5,999 bases of DNA, taken from assembly GCA_027488415.1 (NCBI GenBank), contig JAIYBS010000069.1, forward strand, positions 1 through 5,999. Reading direction: 5' to 3'. Positions within the stretch are counted from its first letter, which is position 1, and the number at the start of each line of letters is the position of its first letter. Origin of the DNA: Planctomycetaceae bacterium. GTDB taxonomy: Bacteria; Planctomycetota; Phycisphaerae; Phycisphaerales; SM1A02. A model generated the notes under the pieces. The model made no database searches. It saw nothing but the letters and a program-made list of their open reading frames with translations, and was not told where the DNA came from. Positions 1-5,500 of this stretch are shown here, piece by piece. The translations under genes were made by a program, and so were the position numbers.

Positions 1-860
1 ACCCCGCGAACATGTTCATCTTCTGGGACTGGGTCGGCGGCCGGTACTCGATGGACAGCGCCATCGGCCTCTCCACCATGGTGGCCATCGGTCCGTCGGC
101 CTTCCGAGAGATGCTCGACGGCTTCCGCGAGATGGACGTCCACTTCCTCGAGGCGCCGCCGGAGCGGAACCTGCCCGTGCTGCTCGGGCTCCTCCAGGTC
201 TGGAACACCGACTACCTCGGCTTCGGCGCCCACGCCGTGCTGCCCTACTGCCAGCACCTCAGCCGCTTCGCCGCGTACCTGCAGCAGCTCGAGATGGAGT
301 CGAACGGCAAGCGCACGCAGCTCGACGGCACGCCCGTCGCGTGGACCACCTGCCCCGTCCTCTGGGGAGAGCCCGGCACCAACGGGCAGCACGCCTTCTT
401 CCAGATGCTCCACCAGGGCAACATCACGGTGCCCGCGGACGTCATCGCCTTCGCCGAGCCGAACGTCGACTCCGAGGGGATGCACGACATGCTGTTCGCC
501 AACGCGATCGCGCAGGCGCGCGTGATGTGCTTCGGCCAGTCGGCCGATGAGCTTCGCGCTCTCGGCACGCCGGAGCATCTGGTCGAGCACAAGGTGATGC
601 CGGGCAACCGCCCGACGACCTTCCTGCTCTGCCGCCGCCGCACGCCGCGCGCCCTCGGGCGCCTGGTGGCGCTCTACGAGCACGCGACCTTCACGGCGGG
701 CGCGCTGTGGAACGTCAACAGCTTCGACCAGTGGGGCGTCGAGCTCGGCAAGAAGGTGTGCGGCACGCTGCTGCCGATGCTCAGCGGGCCGGCGGTCGCC
801 GGTCCGGACGCGAGCACCGACGCGCTCATCCGCCGCTACCGCGCCTGGCGCGGGCGCTGA
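1..860 (+). CDS. pgi: Glucose-6-phosphate isomerase, C-terminal part (5' end outside window)
   Basis: Interconverts glucose 6-phosphate and fructose 6-phosphate in the cytosol (glycolysis and gluconeogenesis). The reading frame is open from the window edge (first full codon at base 3), so the ATG at 12 is internal. Compared with the roughly 550-residue E. coli enzyme, about 260 N-terminal residues are missing. Numbering from the Met at 12, the first family signature (DWVGGRYS..SAIG) is at residues 6-19 and the second (GALWNVNSFDQWGVELGK) at 230-247. The catalytic residues are all present by alignment to E. coli E355/H386/K514: Glu96 in MESNGK, His127 in TNGQH and Lys247 in VELGK. The Glu-His spacing of 31 residues is exactly conserved, and the C-terminus (LIRRYRAWRGR) is family-typical. 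It converges with the DUF6600-like gene, with a 30-nt gap. Identification is secure. Confidence 0.97.
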   Translation, partial: PANMFIFWDWVGGRYSMDSAIGLSTMVAIGPSAFREMLDGFREMDVHFLEAPPERNLPVLLGLLQVWNTDYLGFGAHAVLPYCQHLSRFAAYLQQLEMESNGKRTQLDGTPVAWTTCPVLWGEPGTNGQHAFFQMLHQGNITVPADVIAFAEPNVDSEGMHDMLFANAIAQARVMCFGQSADELRALGTPEHLVEHKVMPGNRPTTFLLCRRRTPRALGRLVALYEHATFTAGALWNVNSFDQWGVELGKKVCGTLLPMLSGPAVAGPDASTDALIRRYRAWRGR

Positions 861-867
861 CGCCCGC
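850..867. terminator. Hairpin spanning the pgi stop codon, possible bidirectional terminator
   Basis: GCGGGCG (850-856) and CGCCCGC (861-867) form a perfect 7-bp stem with the tetraloop CTGA, and the loop contains the pgi TGA stop. It lies in the short gap between two convergent genes, so it could end transcription from both sides. There is no U-tract on either strand, so it is not a canonical intrinsic terminator; in GC-rich DNA a chance hairpin of this size is possible. Confidence 0.33.
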
Positions 868-890
868 CCGCCCGATCCCCGACCGCCCGA

Positions 891-2201
891 TCACGGCCGC
901 GCGTTCGGCGGCGGCGAGACCTCGTTGCTGTTCTGCGGCACCGTCACCGGCGGTGGCTGCACCGCGTTCCGGTTCGGCGGACGATCGACGGGCGCGCGGC
1001 GGACCGCGTTCGCGTCGTTCGAGCCCGACTCGAAGCTGCGCTGCTGCTGCGGCGCGGCGTACGGCGATCCGCCGTAGGCGCCGCCGTGCATCAGCGCCTG
1101 CTCGCGCTGGTGCTGCGCCGCGAGCTCCGAGTTGTCCTTCGCGTGCCAGTCGGGCGCGTTGTCCATGCTCCAGCCGCTGACGGGCGGCGAGTACGGGTCG
1201 TAGCTCTGCAGCAGCGCGACCCGCTGCGCCTCGCCGTTTCGGTAGATCGAGAGGAGCTGCTGCTGCCTCGCCTCCGCCTGCTGCTCCGTGCAGCCCTGAG
1301 ATGGCGGGACCGGGCGCCAGGTCGGCGGCAGCGGCGGCTTCGGCGCGCTCGGCGGCGGCGGCGCGTGGGGCGGCGTCGGCGGCGCGATCTTGAACTGGTT
1401 GCCCGCCCCGCCAGCGGCCTGCGCGGCGCCCGTGAGGACCGGCGCGTAGGCGAGGATCGTCCCGCGCGTGTCGCCGCGCGTCACGCCGAGCGGCGTCATC
1501 GAGAAGGTCACGGGCTGCGCGGGATCGCTGCTCCCGGAGATCGCGAGCACCATGTCCTTCGGCAGGCTGTAGTCGCTGACGCCGCTGAACACCGTGTGCT
1601 GCTCGAGGTGCGGCATCAGGTTCGCGTTGCGCGCGCTGGGCACGGCCCACTGCCACACGTTCGAGGTCAGGAGCGACGGCTGCGGCACGATCGTCCACAT
1701 CCACGGCTCGTTCTTCACGTGGCCGTTCTGGATCGCCTGCGGCCCGGGTCCGCTCGGCGGCATCGGCGTCCACGCGACGTAGCCCTCGCCGTAGGCCCAG
1801 TTCACGTAGCCCGGCCCCCACGTCTTGTCCGGGATCCAGACCCATCCGCGGCTGTTCCCCCACCACGCCCAGCGGCCGTAGTGGTAGACGGCCCAGCCGA
1901 AGGGCTCGTAGCTCTGCCAGTACATGCCGAAGCCCTCGGCGACGAGCCACTGCCCCTGCGCGTACGGGCGCCAGCCGGGCAGCACGCCGCGCGGCTGCCA
2001 CACCCAGCCCCAGTGCGGGTCGGAGGTCCAGGTGCCGTAGTTGCTCAGGTCCTCCATGAACTGCTGCACGGTGATCGAGGTGGCGACGCCGATCGCTCCC
2101 TGCGCATGCGCGGCGCGTCCCGCGGCGAGCGGCAGCGCCACGGCGAGCGCGGCGAGCGACATCCGGAGCACCTTCAGGAGCGCGCGTTCGGTTCGGATCA
2201 T
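891..2201 (-). CDS. Secreted DUF6600-like aromatic-rich protein
   Basis: Predicted exported protein of 436 residues; molecular function unknown. Residues 1-34 look like a Sec signal peptide: a basic N-region (MIRTERALLK), a hydrophobic Leu/Ala core, and a cleavage site after AAHA before QG. Residues about 55-148 form a domain full of Trp, Tyr and Gly with phrases such as YGTW, WRPYAQGQW, YEPFGWAVYHYGRW, GWVWIPD and YVAWTPMPP. This is the pattern I know from DUF6600 proteins, where such modules often accompany FecR-like envelope proteins; no FecR domain is seen here. Residues 274-300 are a Pro-rich linker. Residues about 304-375 are Gln- and charge-rich and probably helical, and the Pro/Asn-rich tail is probably disordered. 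The ATG at 2201 is preferred over Met14 because it keeps the basic N-region. It lies 18 nt behind the desulfurase gene but has its own upstream TACGAT box. The family call is from motif memory. Confidence 0.85.
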   Translation of the reverse strand: MIRTERALLKVLRMSLAALAVALPLAAGRAAHAQGAIGVATSITVQQFMEDLSNYGTWTSDPHWGWVWQPRGVLPGWRPYAQGQWLVAEGFGMYWQSYEPFGWAVYHYGRWAWWGNSRGWVWIPDKTWGPGYVNWAYGEGYVAWTPMPPSGPGPQAIQNGHVKNEPWMWTIVPQPSLLTSNVWQWAVPSARNANLMPHLEQHTVFSGVSDYSLPKDMVLAISGSSDPAQPVTFSMTPLGVTRGDTRGTILAYAPVLTGAAQAAGGAGNQFKIAPPTPPHAPPPPSAPKPPLPPTWRPVPPSQGCTEQQAEARQQQLLSIYRNGEAQRVALLQSYDPYSPPVSGWSMDNAPDWHAKDNSELAAQHQREQALMHGGAYGGSPYAAPQQQRSFESGSNDANAVRRAPVDRPPNRNAVQPPPVTVPQNSNEVSPPPNARP

Positions 2202-2207
2202 GCGGAA

Positions 2208-2213
2208 ATCGTA
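2208..2213 (-). promoter_or_regulatory. TANNNT box (TACGAT) 6 nt before the DUF6600-like start
   Basis: On the minus strand TACGAT is followed by TTCCGC and then the ATG. This fits a -10 element whose transcript would begin at or near the start codon (leaderless). No Shine-Dalgarno sequence and no convincing -35 are visible. It is one of five equally placed boxes in the window. Confidence 0.5.
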
Positions 2214-2219
2214 ACGCGA

Positions 2220-3377
2220 CTACGCGGAGCGCCGGAGGCGGGCGACGCACGCCGCGACCTCCTCGGCGGCGATCCGCAGCTCTTCCTCGGTCGTCGTCCG
2301 CGCGATGCTGAACCGGACGCTCCCGTGCGCGATCCGCGGCGGCACGCCCATCGCAAGGAGGACGGGCGACGGGTCGAGCGAGCCGCTCGAGCAGGCAGCG
2401 CCGGCGCTGGCCGCGACGCCGCGCTCCGAGAGAAGGAGGAGGAGCGCCTCGGCCTCCAGCCCCGGGAACCCGATGTTCGAGGTGTTCCAGAGCCGCAGCG
2501 CGGAACCGCCGTTCACGACCGCGTCGGGGACTGCGGCGAGTACGGCGCGCTCGAAGTCGTCGCGCATCGCCGCGCCCCGCTCGCGGCCCGCGGGATCCGC
2601 GAGCCACGCGACCGCGGCGTCCGCCGCGACGCCCGTACCGACGATCCCGGCGACGTTCTCGGTGCCGCCGCGGCGGTCGCGTTCCTGCGGACCGCCGATC
2701 ACCTGCGGCAGGACCCGCGCGCCGCCGCGCACCCAGAGGACTCCGACGCCCTTCGGGCCGTGGAACTTGTGGGCCGACGCGGTGACGAGGTCGACGGGCA
2801 GGTTCGCGACGTCGGTCGGCATCCGCCCGACCCACTGCGTGGCATCGCAGTGGAACCGCACGCCGCGGGCCCGGCACCGCTCGCCGATCGAGTGCACCGG
2901 CTGCAGCACGCCCGTCTCGTTGTTCGCCCACATCACGCTCACGAGCGCCACATCGCCCGCGTGCGCGTCAAGCGCGGCGTCGAGCGCGGCGAGGTCGACG
3001 ACGCCGTCGGCCCCCGCGGGCACCCACGCGACCCGCGCGCGCCCGCGCGCCTCGAGCGCCTCGCACGCCTCGCGGACGGCACTGTGCTCGGTGCGCATCG
3101 TGACGAGCGTGCGCGGCCCGGAGAGCGCGTCGAGGGTCCCCGCGATCGCGAGCGACGCGCTCTCGGTTCCGCCGCCGGTGACGACCACCTCGCGCGGCTG
3201 CGCGCCGAGGAGCCGAGCGACCGACTCGCGGGCGAGCTCCACCGAGTGACGCGCGTCGATCCCGGCGCGGTGCACGCTCGAGGGATTGCCCCACCCGTGC
3301 TCCAGCGCGCCGGCCATCGCTGCCACTACCTCCGGGAGCGGCCGGGTCGTCGCGTTGCAGTCGAGGTACGCGCGCAT
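2220..3377 (-). CDS. Cysteine desulfurase, NifS/IscS-type, PLP-dependent
   Basis: Converts L-cysteine to L-alanine and an enzyme-bound persulfide, supplying sulfur for Fe-S clusters or tRNA thiolation. It is a fold-type I PLP enzyme, expected to be a cytosolic dimer. From the ATG at 3377 it has 385 residues, normal for the family. In order: YLDCNATT near the N-terminus, GNPSSVHRAG (about 30-39), the phosphate-binding TGGGTES (67-73), the PLP-stacking His98 in TEH, ANNETG (151-156), Asp178 and Gln181 in CDATQ, and the PLP Schiff-base Lys204 in SAHKFHGPKG. Then come RRGGTENVAG (about 236-245) and the persulfide Cys329 in GAACSSGSLDPS. The ATG is preferred to the GTG at 3386 because MRAYLD is a typical family start and the TACCGT box is then correctly placed. 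No IscU, NifU, IscR, SufE or tRNA-thiolase gene is in the window, so the sulfur acceptor cannot be inferred. I leave the symbol blank because nifS, iscS and other paralogues cannot be separated here. Confidence 0.95.
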   Translation of the reverse strand: MRAYLDCNATTRPLPEVVAAMAGALEHGWGNPSSVHRAGIDARHSVELARESVARLLGAQPREVVVTGGGTESASLAIAGTLDALSGPRTLVTMRTEHSAVREACEALEARGRARVAWVPAGADGVVDLAALDAALDAHAGDVALVSVMWANNETGVLQPVHSIGERCRARGVRFHCDATQWVGRMPTDVANLPVDLVTASAHKFHGPKGVGVLWVRGGARVLPQVIGGPQERDRRGGTENVAGIVGTGVAADAAVAWLADPAGRERGAAMRDDFERAVLAAVPDAVVNGGSALRLWNTSNIGFPGLEAEALLLLLSERGVAASAGAACSSGSLDPSPVLLAMGVPPRIAHGSVRFSIARTTTEEELRIAAEEVAACVARLRRSA

Positions 3378-3384
3378 CGGCGAC

Positions 3385-3390
3385 ACGGTA
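3385..3390 (-). promoter_or_regulatory. TANNNT box (TACCGT) 7 nt before the desulfurase ATG
   Basis: On the minus strand TACCGT is followed by GTCGCCG and then the ATG at 3377. It is a candidate -10 of a leaderless promoter. It sits just beyond the tRNA terminator hairpin, so the desulfurase would be transcribed separately from the tRNA. No Shine-Dalgarno sequence is visible, and the -35 region has no TTGACA-like sequence. Confidence 0.45.
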
Positions 3391-3418
3391 GCACCCGGCC
3401 CCGCGGCGCGGCCGCGCC

Positions 3419-3453
3419 AAAAGCGACACGGGCCCCCGGTTCACGGGAGCCCG
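3419..3453 (-). terminator. Intrinsic terminator-like hairpin after tRNA-Leu
   Basis: Read on the minus strand, CGGGCTCCCG and CGGGGGCCCG (3453-3444 and 3438-3429) form a 10-bp stem with one G-U pair and a 5-nt loop. It begins 5 nt past the tRNA discriminator base. A short TTTT (3422-3419) follows after a 6-nt gap. Position and stability fit a tRNA terminator; the displaced, short T-tract makes it imperfect. Confidence 0.6.
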
Positions 3454-3458
3454 CGCAA

Positions 3459-3542
3459 TGCGGATGAGAGGACTTGAACCTCCACGGGTTTAACCCCACT
3501 AGTACCTGAAACTAGCGCGTCTGCCAATTTCGCCACATCCGC
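3459..3542 (-). tRNA. tRNA-Leu(CAG)
   Basis: On the minus strand an 84-nt class II tRNA folds cleanly. The acceptor stem is GCGGATG/CATCCGC with discriminator A (3459). The D-arm region reads TGGCGAAATTGGCAGACGC. The anticodon stem CTAGT/ACTAG encloses the loop TTCAGGT, with anticodon CAG at 3508-3506. A long variable arm (GGGTTAAACCC) and a T-arm with TTCAAGT follow. The long variable arm and the resemblance to E. coli tRNA-Leu(CAG) fix the identity: it reads CUG, expected to be a major Leu codon in GC-rich genomes. CCA is not encoded (TTGC follows A73), so it must be added by nucleotidyltransferase. It has its own promoter box and a hairpin behind it. Confidence 0.97.
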
Positions 3543-3557
3543 AATCAGGGGTCGGAC

Positions 3558-3563
3558 AGTATA
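3558..3563 (-). promoter_or_regulatory. -10 box (TATACT) of the tRNA-Leu promoter
   Basis: On the minus strand TATACT differs from the TATAAT consensus at one base and lies 15 nt before the first base of the mature tRNA. A start site about 7 nt downstream would leave a leader of about 9 nt for RNase P to remove. The hexamer 17 bp upstream (TTCCGC) is a poor -35. The AT-rich box stands out sharply in this GC-rich sequence. Confidence 0.7.
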
Positions 3564-3607
3564 GCGCACCGGGATCGGCGGCGGAAGTGCCCGCCTGCCC
3601 CGACCAT

Positions 3608-3613
3608 TAGGAT
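3608..3613 (+). promoter_or_regulatory. TANNNT box (TAGGAT) 6 nt before the GGQ-protein start
   Basis: TAGGAT is followed by GTGCGC and then the GTG start at 3620. It can be read as a leaderless -10 element. Alternatively, the embedded AGGA lies 7 nt before the GTG and could act as a Shine-Dalgarno sequence. Both readings support the start at 3620 over the in-frame GTG at 3614. Confidence 0.45.
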
Positions 3614-3619
3614 GTGCGC

Positions 3620-4177
3620 GTGGCCTACCGCCCGCCCTTCGTCGATCCCGCGTTCAAGATGGTCGAGGCGCCCCACCCGGCGACCATCGACGAGGAGATC
3701 CTCGCCCGCGACTGCGAGATCCTCACCGGTCGCGTCGGCGGACCGGGCGGGCAGCACCGCAACCGCGTCGACACCGCCGTGTGGGTGATGCACACGCCGA
3801 CCGGCATCGAGGCGCAGGCGAGCGAGCGCCGGAGCCAGATCGAGAACAAGCGCATGGCGATGCGCCGGCTGCGCCGCAAGCTCGCGTCGCACGTCCGGAC
3901 GCTCGCCTCGCGCGACACGCACGTGTGCAGCGAGCTCTGGACTCGCCGACGCCAGGGCAACAAGATGACGGTCAATCCGGAGCACGAGGACTACCCCGGC
4001 CTGCTCGCCGAGGCCCTCGACCTCGTGGTCGCCCGCCGGTACGACCTCGCCGGCGCCGCCGCGCTCCTCGGGATCACCATGAGCCAGCTCAGCCGGCTCA
4101 TCAACCACGACAAGGGCGCGTTCGCCAAGGTCAACAAGGGACGCGAGGCGTGCGGCCTCCCGCCCCTCCGGAAGTAG
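3620..4177 (+). CDS. Peptide chain release factor-like GGQ protein with C-terminal helical extension
   Basis: A stand-alone RF-1-type hydrolase domain of 185 residues from the GTG at 3620. The GGQ loop is at residues 43-45 (GRVGGPGGQHRNRVDTAV); in this superfamily it enters the peptidyl-transferase centre and hydrolyses peptidyl-tRNA. A basic helical stretch follows (ASERRSQIENKRMAMRRLRRKL, about 67-88), as in ArfB-, RF-H- and mtRF-R-like proteins. The stop-codon-recognition domains of RF1/RF2 are absent, so a role in rescuing stalled ribosomes is likelier than normal termination. After NPEHEDYPGLLAEALD (119-134), residues about 135-162 resemble a small helix-turn-helix (AAALLGITMSQLSRLI). 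As I recall, planctomycete 'peptide chain release factor-like' proteins share this two-part layout. The amidohydrolase gene follows 9 nt later. The GGQ-domain call is firm; the biological role is inferred. Confidence 0.88.
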   Translation: MAYRPPFVDPAFKMVEAPHPATIDEEILARDCEILTGRVGGPGGQHRNRVDTAVWVMHTPTGIEAQASERRSQIENKRMAMRRLRRKLASHVRTLASRDTHVCSELWTRRRQGNKMTVNPEHEDYPGLLAEALDLVVARRYDLAGAAALLGITMSQLSRLINHDKGAFAKVNKGREACGLPPLRK

Positions 4178-4180
4178 GCT
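4175..4180 (+). promoter_or_regulatory. TANNNT box (TAGGCT) 6 nt before the amidohydrolase start
   Basis: TAGGCT overlaps the TAG stop of the preceding gene, followed by CGACGC and then ATG at 4187. The TA is therefore partly fixed by the stop codon, and AGG could serve as a weak Shine-Dalgarno sequence. It still matches the spacing seen at the other four starts. Confidence 0.33.
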
Positions 4181-4186
4181 CGACGC

Positions 4187-5410
4187 ATGGTCTCTCCCGC
4201 CGACGGCACCGCAGGCGCGCTCGCAGGCACGATCAGGGAACTGGTCGCGGCGGAGCTCCCGCGCCTCGTCGCGCTGCGGCGCGACCTGCACATGCACCCC
4301 GAGATCGGCTACGAGGAGGTCCGCACCAGCGGCGTCGTCGTCCGCGAGCTCGCGGCCGCCGGCATCGCGCATGTCGCGGGCCTCGCGCGCGGCACGGGCG
4401 TGCTCGCGCACCTGCCGGGCCGCGGCGCTCGCGCGGTCGGGCTTCGCGCCGACATGGACGCGCTGCCGATCCTCGAGCGCGGCGACCGACCATGGGCCTC
4501 GCGGACGCCCGGGCGGATGCACGCCTGCGGTCACGACGGCCACACGACGATCCTCCTCGGAGCCGCCGCGGTGCTCGCGAAGCTCGCGTCGCACGGCGCG
4601 CTCCCGCGGCCCGTGACGCTCGTCTTCCAGCCGGCCGAGGAAGGCGGCGCGGGCGGCCGCCGGATGGTCGAGGAAGGCGCGCTCGACGGCTCGCGCCTCG
4701 GACCCGCGGTCGAGGAGATCTACGCGCTCCACGGCTGGCCGGAGCTCCCGCTCGGGACCGTCGCCACCCGGCGCGGCGCGGTCATGGCCGCGAGCGACCG
4801 GTTCGAGATCCACGTGCAGGGCCAGGGCTCGCACGCGGCGTGGCCGCACCGCTCCGCGGACCCGGTCGTGTGCGCCGCCGCGATCGTGACGGCGCTCCAG
4901 ACGATCGTCTCGCGGAACGTCGACCCGCTCGACGCAGCGGTGGTCAGCGTCACCGTGATCGAGTCGGGAAGCGCGTTCAACGTGATCCCCGACCGCGCGG
5001 TCATCAAGGGCACGTACCGCTCGCTGAGCGAGGACACGCGCTGCATGATCGAGCGACGGCTGCGCGAGGTCGCCGAGGGGACCGCGGCGGCGCACGGATG
5101 CACGGCGCGCTGCGACGCGCTCCGCGGATATCCCGTGACGGTCAACGACGACGGCGCGGTCGCGCGCTTCGAGTCCGTGGCGCGCGGAACGCTCGGCGAC
5201 GCACGCGTGGCGACGCTCGCGGCGCCGGTCATGGGCGGCGAGGACTTCGCCTTCTACGGCGCCCATGTCCCGTCCTGCTACTGGGCACTCGGGCTCGCCC
5301 CGGGCGGCGCGCCCTTCCCCCCGCTGCACGCGCCCGACTTCGACTTCAACGACGATGCCATCGGCATCGGCGTGGAGCTGATGTGCCGGCTCGCGGTCCG
5401 GGAAGCCTGA
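4187..5410 (+). CDS. M20D-family amidohydrolase (N-acyl amino acid / hippurate / IAA-conjugate hydrolase type)
   Basis: Predicted metal-dependent hydrolase of 407 residues, the usual size for the M20D family. It cleaves the amide bond of N-acylated amino acids or similar conjugates; the exact substrate is not readable from sequence. Motifs in order: RRDLHMHPEIGYEE (31-44), RADMDALP (87-94) and MHACGHDGH (111-119) with putative ligands Cys114 and His116. PAEEGGAGG (149-157) follows, with Glu151 as likely catalytic base and Glu152 as ligand. His182 in LHGWPELP is a likely ligand. GQGSHAAWPH (212-221) lies in the lid/dimerisation domain. ESGSAFNVIPDRA, MGGEDFAFY (349-357) and the terminal ligand His381 in LHAPDFDFND complete the set. 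No signal peptide is seen, so it is probably cytosolic. The ATG at 4187 follows the upstream stop by 9 nt, so cotranscription with the GGQ gene is possible although a TAGGCT box precedes it. Two hairpins follow the gene. Confidence 0.94.
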   Translation: MVSPADGTAGALAGTIRELVAAELPRLVALRRDLHMHPEIGYEEVRTSGVVVRELAAAGIAHVAGLARGTGVLAHLPGRGARAVGLRADMDALPILERGDRPWASRTPGRMHACGHDGHTTILLGAAAVLAKLASHGALPRPVTLVFQPAEEGGAGGRRMVEEGALDGSRLGPAVEEIYALHGWPELPLGTVATRRGAVMAASDRFEIHVQGQGSHAAWPHRSADPVVCAAAIVTALQTIVSRNVDPLDAAVVSVTVIESGSAFNVIPDRAVIKGTYRSLSEDTRCMIERRLREVAEGTAAAHGCTARCDALRGYPVTVNDDGAVARFESVARGTLGDARVATLAAPVMGGEDFAFYGAHVPSCYWALGLAPGGAPFPPLHAPDFDFNDDAIGIGVELMCRLAVREA

Positions 5411-5414
5411 CCCC

Positions 5415-5460
5415 GGGGCCAGCGGCCCCCTGACCCAACTTCGCCGCCCGATCCGGGCGG
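5415..5460 (+). terminator. Tandem hairpins after the amidohydrolase, possible terminator
   Basis: GGGGCC-AGC-GGCCCC (5415-5429) begins 5 nt after the stop codon. CCGCCCG-ATC-CGGGCGG (5444-5460) is a perfect 7-bp stem with a 3-nt loop. Neither is followed by a T-tract. They could be a U-less terminator pair or 3'-end stabilisers separating this gene from the next; chance formation in GC-rich DNA cannot be excluded. Confidence 0.4.
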
Positions 5461-5488
5461 AATTCCCGGCACCCGCCCGGCGATGGGC

Positions 5489-5494
5489 TACCTT
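5489..5494 (+). promoter_or_regulatory. TANNNT box (TACCTT) 6 nt before the right-edge gene
   Basis: TACCTT is followed by TGGGTC and then ATG at 5501. No purine-rich Shine-Dalgarno sequence is present. It is read as the -10 of a leaderless promoter, and it overlaps the alternative in-frame ATG region at 5483, arguing for the 5501 start. No good -35 is visible. Confidence 0.45.
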
Positions 5495-5500
5495 TGGGTC

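Noticed and set aside
435..500. Apparent loss of a catalytic His in pgi, because the usual THNP/HH region reads AEPNVDSEGMHD
   Set aside because: Counting against E. coli E355/H386/K514 places the catalytic His in TNGQH (residue 127 from the Met at 12), which is present. The variable segment is not the catalytic one.
1315..1385. GGC-rich repetitive stretch that could be a tandem repeat
   Set aside because: It is explained by Pro codons of the Pro-rich linker of the DUF6600-like protein; there is no regular repeat unit.
3378..3386. GTG at 3386 as the desulfurase start
   Set aside because: The ATG 9 nt downstream gives the family-typical N-terminus and a correctly placed TACCGT box. The GTG would overlap that box. 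It cannot be fully excluded.
826..3467. Very long open frames opposite or overlapping the desulfurase and DUF6600-like genes (826-2931 minus, 1086-3467 plus)
   Set aside because: Their translations are Arg/Ala/Pro-rich low-complexity without domains, as expected from stop-poor alternative frames in GC-rich DNA. The true frames show family motifs.
3612..3619. ATG at 3612 or GTG at 3614 as the release-factor-like start
   Set aside because: The ATG is out of frame. The GTG at 3614 lies directly behind TAGGAT, too close for either a Shine-Dalgarno or a leaderless start; the GTG at 3620 fits both.
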